From Pachypanchax playfairii (taxonomy: Eukaryota; Chordata; Actinopteri; Cyprinodontiformes; Aplocheilidae), in assembly GCA_006937955.1 (NCBI GenBank), contig SSNP01000154.1, positions 197,972 to 261,971 on the forward strand: 64,000 nucleotides of DNA. Reading direction: 5' to 3'. This document shows, piece after piece, positions 61,421 to 64,000 of this stretch. Both the position numbers and the translations under genes were made by a program. Numbering within the stretch: the stretch's first letter is position 1; each line of letters opens with the position of its first letter. Below the pieces are notes generated by a model. That model ran no database searches. It had not been told where the DNA came from and saw only the letters and a list, made by a program, of their open reading frames with translations.

Positions 61421-62000
61421 TGTCAGGTTCCAGCAGTTGGTGTGTGTGTTCTCCGTCTACTAACCTCTCTTTCCAGGGTGTGGCAGATCCGTCATCAGGA
61501 GCAGGTGTGGCTCGTGGATAAAAGCTGTGGCTCTACAGGAGACAGATGCCAGTTTGTTCGCACATCTAATGTGGAAACTCCCCGCTGGATTCCGGTTCCA
61601 GCCGAATTAGAGTGCCTCCTCTCCTGCGCTGGCCATCTGCCGCGCCACTCCAAGTGCTCTGACTCCTGGCTCCTGATGCGCGTCCGTCCCTGTGCTCCCG
61701 TTCCCGGTCAGTCTCCTCCCTGGGTCCACCTCCACCTGCCCCAAGAGTCAGACCTTGATCTGTCCACCCTCCATCTCATAGTCATTATTCACTCACCACC
61801 ACCTGGACACACCACCACCGCTGCTGCCTCCTCAGACCCTCTCCCAGTCTCATTCATCATCTCTAACCGTAAGCCTCCAACTGATCAGTTTCCTGTTCCT
61901 CAGAAGCTCTGTGCCGTTTATGAAACCAGACAAGAGACAATGAGCAGATGCAGATCACCATTCTTCATAATACATGAGGCGAATAACACCTCATAACAAT
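61421..62000 (+). other. Possible LTR or retroelement leader; open frame of doubtful meaning
   Basis: It starts TGTCAGGTTCCAGCAG and has GGTGTGGCTCGTGGATAAAAG, then C/T-rich sequence that translates to a proline/histidine-rich frame (61442-61996) with no domain. Composition and start resemble fish Gypsy LTRs. A splice acceptor-like CTCTCTTTCCAG at 61478 leaves a host exon possible. There is no matching end or duplication. Confidence 0.3.
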
Positions 62001-62706
62001 CAGGTCTCTTTGCAATGTTTTTGGTTTTAAGTCTTACTAATTTTAAATTGTAACTTTTATTACTTTATATTAGAATAATGGGATGCTGAAGATAATAAAT
62101 ATTCTTTTATAACAATATAACAAAGTATAAATAAAGAATTAAAAAGCAATGTGAAGTTTTAAATGAATTATAGTTTATTGTCCAAAATATTTCATAGCCT
62201 TAAAAGTATATTTCTATGCAGAGTACACTACTCTGTAACAAACCTTTATGATCATAGCAAACAACAAAAATTGGTCCATAATGCTTTTCTTCCTTTTCTT
62301 TCTGACTGGCCTGCATGGATCCAAAAGGAAGTTCTTCTTCTCTACATACAACTGTCAGAAGTCTGGGTTAAGTTGTGTTTTTGGTCTTTCTAGTTTTTCC
62401 CACTCCCTCCCCTGCCCTGCTTGTGTTTTGATTCTCTACTGTCAGGCAGCTCATAACTGCACTCGGGTGGAGCTACGTCCTATACCTGCAGTCACACCTG
62501 TCACCTATTCCAATTAAGAAATGCTGGTCTTCATCAGCCAGGGTTCTGCCACTATTCAACGCCAGACTGTTGACCCCTGTAGGTGATTCAGGCCTCAACT
62601 CATGTAAAGTATATTTTGATCCAAGTGAATTAAGTATATGGTTTTCATTATTTTGTTGGTTATTGGTTTGCCTTGTAGTGTGTTAATATTATTGTTCCCA
62701 TAAGTT
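62001..62706. other. Spacer with LTR-like stretch
   Basis: AT-rich, then at 62400-62600 C/T-rich sequence (CACCTGTCACCTATTCCAATT; TCAGCCAGGGTTCTGCCA) reminiscent of a retroelement LTR. No termini are found. The short frame at 62248-62517 begins with a hydrophobic stretch but has no other sign of a gene. Confidence 0.3.
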
Positions 62707-63412
62707 TGTCACGAGCTCAGTTAGTTTTGTGACCCACATTGCAGGAACTCAGACAGTACTCAGGTGCAAAAGTGAAGGGTTTATTTACAGTGCTGTACAA
62801 AGTGAAAATGTGCTCTGGAGTCTGGTGCGTCAGGGGAGGTCTCAGCACTGTAACAGAAATGTTTGTTAGTTCCAGATCCAGACTGAAAGGCTCAGGTGAT
62901 CTTGCGAGAACTGGTGAGGTTAACTTACGGGATGATGCAGGTAGCTGAACTTGAAGGGAGGGCAGGTCCAGTGCGGTGCTGTGCAGGGAGGTGGTGAGTC
63001 CAAGGTCGGGTGAGGGGGCTGGAGGGAGACAGACAGGGTTCCAGGCGATCAGACACTGGACACGAAGTAATCCTCGGAACACAAGGAGCAGGGTAAATAT
63101 TCCTGGAGAGAATACGATGAGTCATACAAACGAAGATCCACAGTCTTCATAAACAGCACACAAATCTCAGAAACGTTTCACTGAATCACTAGAAATTATC
63201 ACAAGGACGACACATGGGAGCTACCATTCAGGTCAACAACCAGGCGATGAATGAAGGTCTGCCTCTGGCTTAAGTAGCACCCTGCTCCTCATCAGCGCTG
63301 ATCGCCACCAGGTGTTGTCAATCTGCCCCGTTCTCCAGCGTAGATCCTCACTGCAGAGAGAAGACTCACCCGACACAGAAACACACAGCACACACAAACA
63401 CTGAACCTGACA
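62707..63412 (-). repeat. Solo LTR of the Gypsy family at 46768
   Basis: On the + strand it starts TGTCACGAGCTCAG and ends GAACCTGACA. It is flanked by a perfect 5-bp duplication AAGTT (62702-62706, 63413-63417). It is alignable along its length with the LTR at 46768-47457. There is no internal region, so it arose by recombination between two LTRs. Confidence 0.9.
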
Positions 63413-63438
63413 AAGTTTGATTTGTATAGGCTACTTAC

Positions 63439-63511
63439 TGTCTGTGTAAGACACTCCATGCAACACTGCATCCATCAGCAGTGAAACCAGCAGAAGCACG
63501 TGGAAGAACGG
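63439..63511 (-). CDS. Candidate exon of an unidentified minus-strand gene
   Basis: On the minus strand, acceptor CTCTGCAG and donor GTAAGT enclose 73 nt encoding PFFHVLLLVSLLMDAVLHGV and then SYTD. This is a hydrophobic run that looks like a signal peptide or anchor. It is in frame with the candidate exon at 63816-63864. The family is not recognised. Confidence 0.3.
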
Positions 63512-63815
63512 CTGCAGAGCAAACTCTTTATTGACCCATGGGTTTACCTAGGCTGAAGCCCAGGGGTCTACCAAGATGAATAACTACTCAGAGTCATTTG
63601 CTTGGGCTTGAATAACACTATAACTCCAACACTGAACACTATCTGAATCAGAATGTGGTAAGCATGTCTTTAACATCTTTAACATGTTTAACCCTGAAAT
63701 TGTATGTATGTACCACTAATAACAGATAAAAACTGATCCAGTGAAATCCAGCAAATTTACCATGTATATGATCCTCTCAAACTCCTTTTTTATGGTGATA
63801 TGTTGCATGACTCAC

Positions 63816-63864
63816 CCATTCATTTCTGTAAGCGACACAGCTCTGATAGAAGCATGAAAGGAAC
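63816..63864 (-). CDS. Candidate upstream exon of the same gene
   Basis: On the minus strand, a T-rich acceptor ending TTTTTTTTGCAG and a consensus GTGAGT donor enclose 49 nt. It reads FLSCFYQSCVAYRNEW in frame into the next exon. It also contains an ATG in another frame, so it may be a 5' UTR exon. It could be coincidental. Confidence 0.28.
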
Positions 63865-64000
63865 CTGCAAAAAAAATTCAAGTTTATCAGGAAAAAATAC
63901 AAATATGTAGTTTTCAGCGACACAAAATAATGACACAATTCATAACACCAAATGTGATGGTTATAAAAATCCCTTTTGAATAACCAGTAGAATTATAAAA
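63865..64000. other. Right edge, nothing recognised
   Basis: AT-rich sequence with no supported feature. It would be the intron upstream of the candidate exon. Confidence 0.4.

Noticed and set aside
61442..61996. A 184-codon secreted or receptor gene
   Set aside because: Proline/histidine-rich translation of C/T-rich DNA with no domain. An LTR-like start makes a retroelement leader more likely.

Overview
The window looks like genomic DNA of a ray-finned (teleost) fish. The evidence is an intron-rich heparan sulfate 2-O-sulfotransferase gene on the minus strand, plus the repeat classes typical of fish: Tc1, PIF/Harbinger, hAT, piggyBac and TTAA (Kolobok-like) DNA transposons, L2 and Rex1-like LINEs, tRNA-derived SINEs, and LTR elements of BEL/Pao, Ty1/Copia, chromo-type Ty3/Gypsy and Gmr1-like kinds. 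The species cannot be named from sequence alone.

Layout. 1-13 kb holds six coding exons of hs2st1 (minus strand; the last exon lies left of the window). Its introns carry a piggyBac relic, a near-intact hAT transposon and three Harbinger-derived elements. 13-19 kb is intergenic, with a Rex1-like LINE end, a Harbinger MITE and a Tc1 transposon with a full 340-codon transposase. At 19.0-20.3 kb there is an intronless 430-aa coiled-coil gene of unknown function. 20.6-23.6 kb holds a LINE fragment, a degenerate tandem repeat interrupted by a SINE, and a Tc1 relic.

23.7-29.5 kb is a minus-strand Gmr1-like element whose integrase lies upstream of reverse transcriptase. It is interrupted by a TTAA element, a SINE and a 68-bp patch identical to the neighbouring BEL element. 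29.75-36.6 kb is a BEL/Pao element with both LTRs and a target duplication, itself interrupted by a hAT derivative. 37.5-42.7 kb is a minus-strand Copia remnant split by two nested insertions. 42.7-46.7 kb holds a TTAA element, hAT-type termini facing apart, and an unrecognised 220-codon open frame. 46.77-51.2 kb is an internally deleted Gypsy element carrying a Tc1 insertion, an assembly gap and a 735-bp block duplicated from its own flank. 51.3-54.1 kb holds two Harbinger copies with Myb-like genes and a mariner-type MITE. 54.4-57.7 kb is an almost complete L2 LINE preceded by a 178-bp tandem repeat. 58.2-59.8 kb holds an unrecognised decayed protein gene, and 60.4-61.3 kb an internally deleted Kolobok-like transposase. 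62.7-63.4 kb is a solo LTR of the same Gypsy family. The right edge shows two candidate minus-strand exons of an unidentified gene.

Only hs2st1, the coiled-coil gene and possibly the right-edge exons look like host genes. The rest is a nested stack of mobile elements, several of which are dated relative to each other by target-site duplications. Every run of n sits at or beside a structural anomaly (spurious base, lost transposon end, duplicated haplotype, duplicated flank), so some of the odd structures are probably assembly artefacts.
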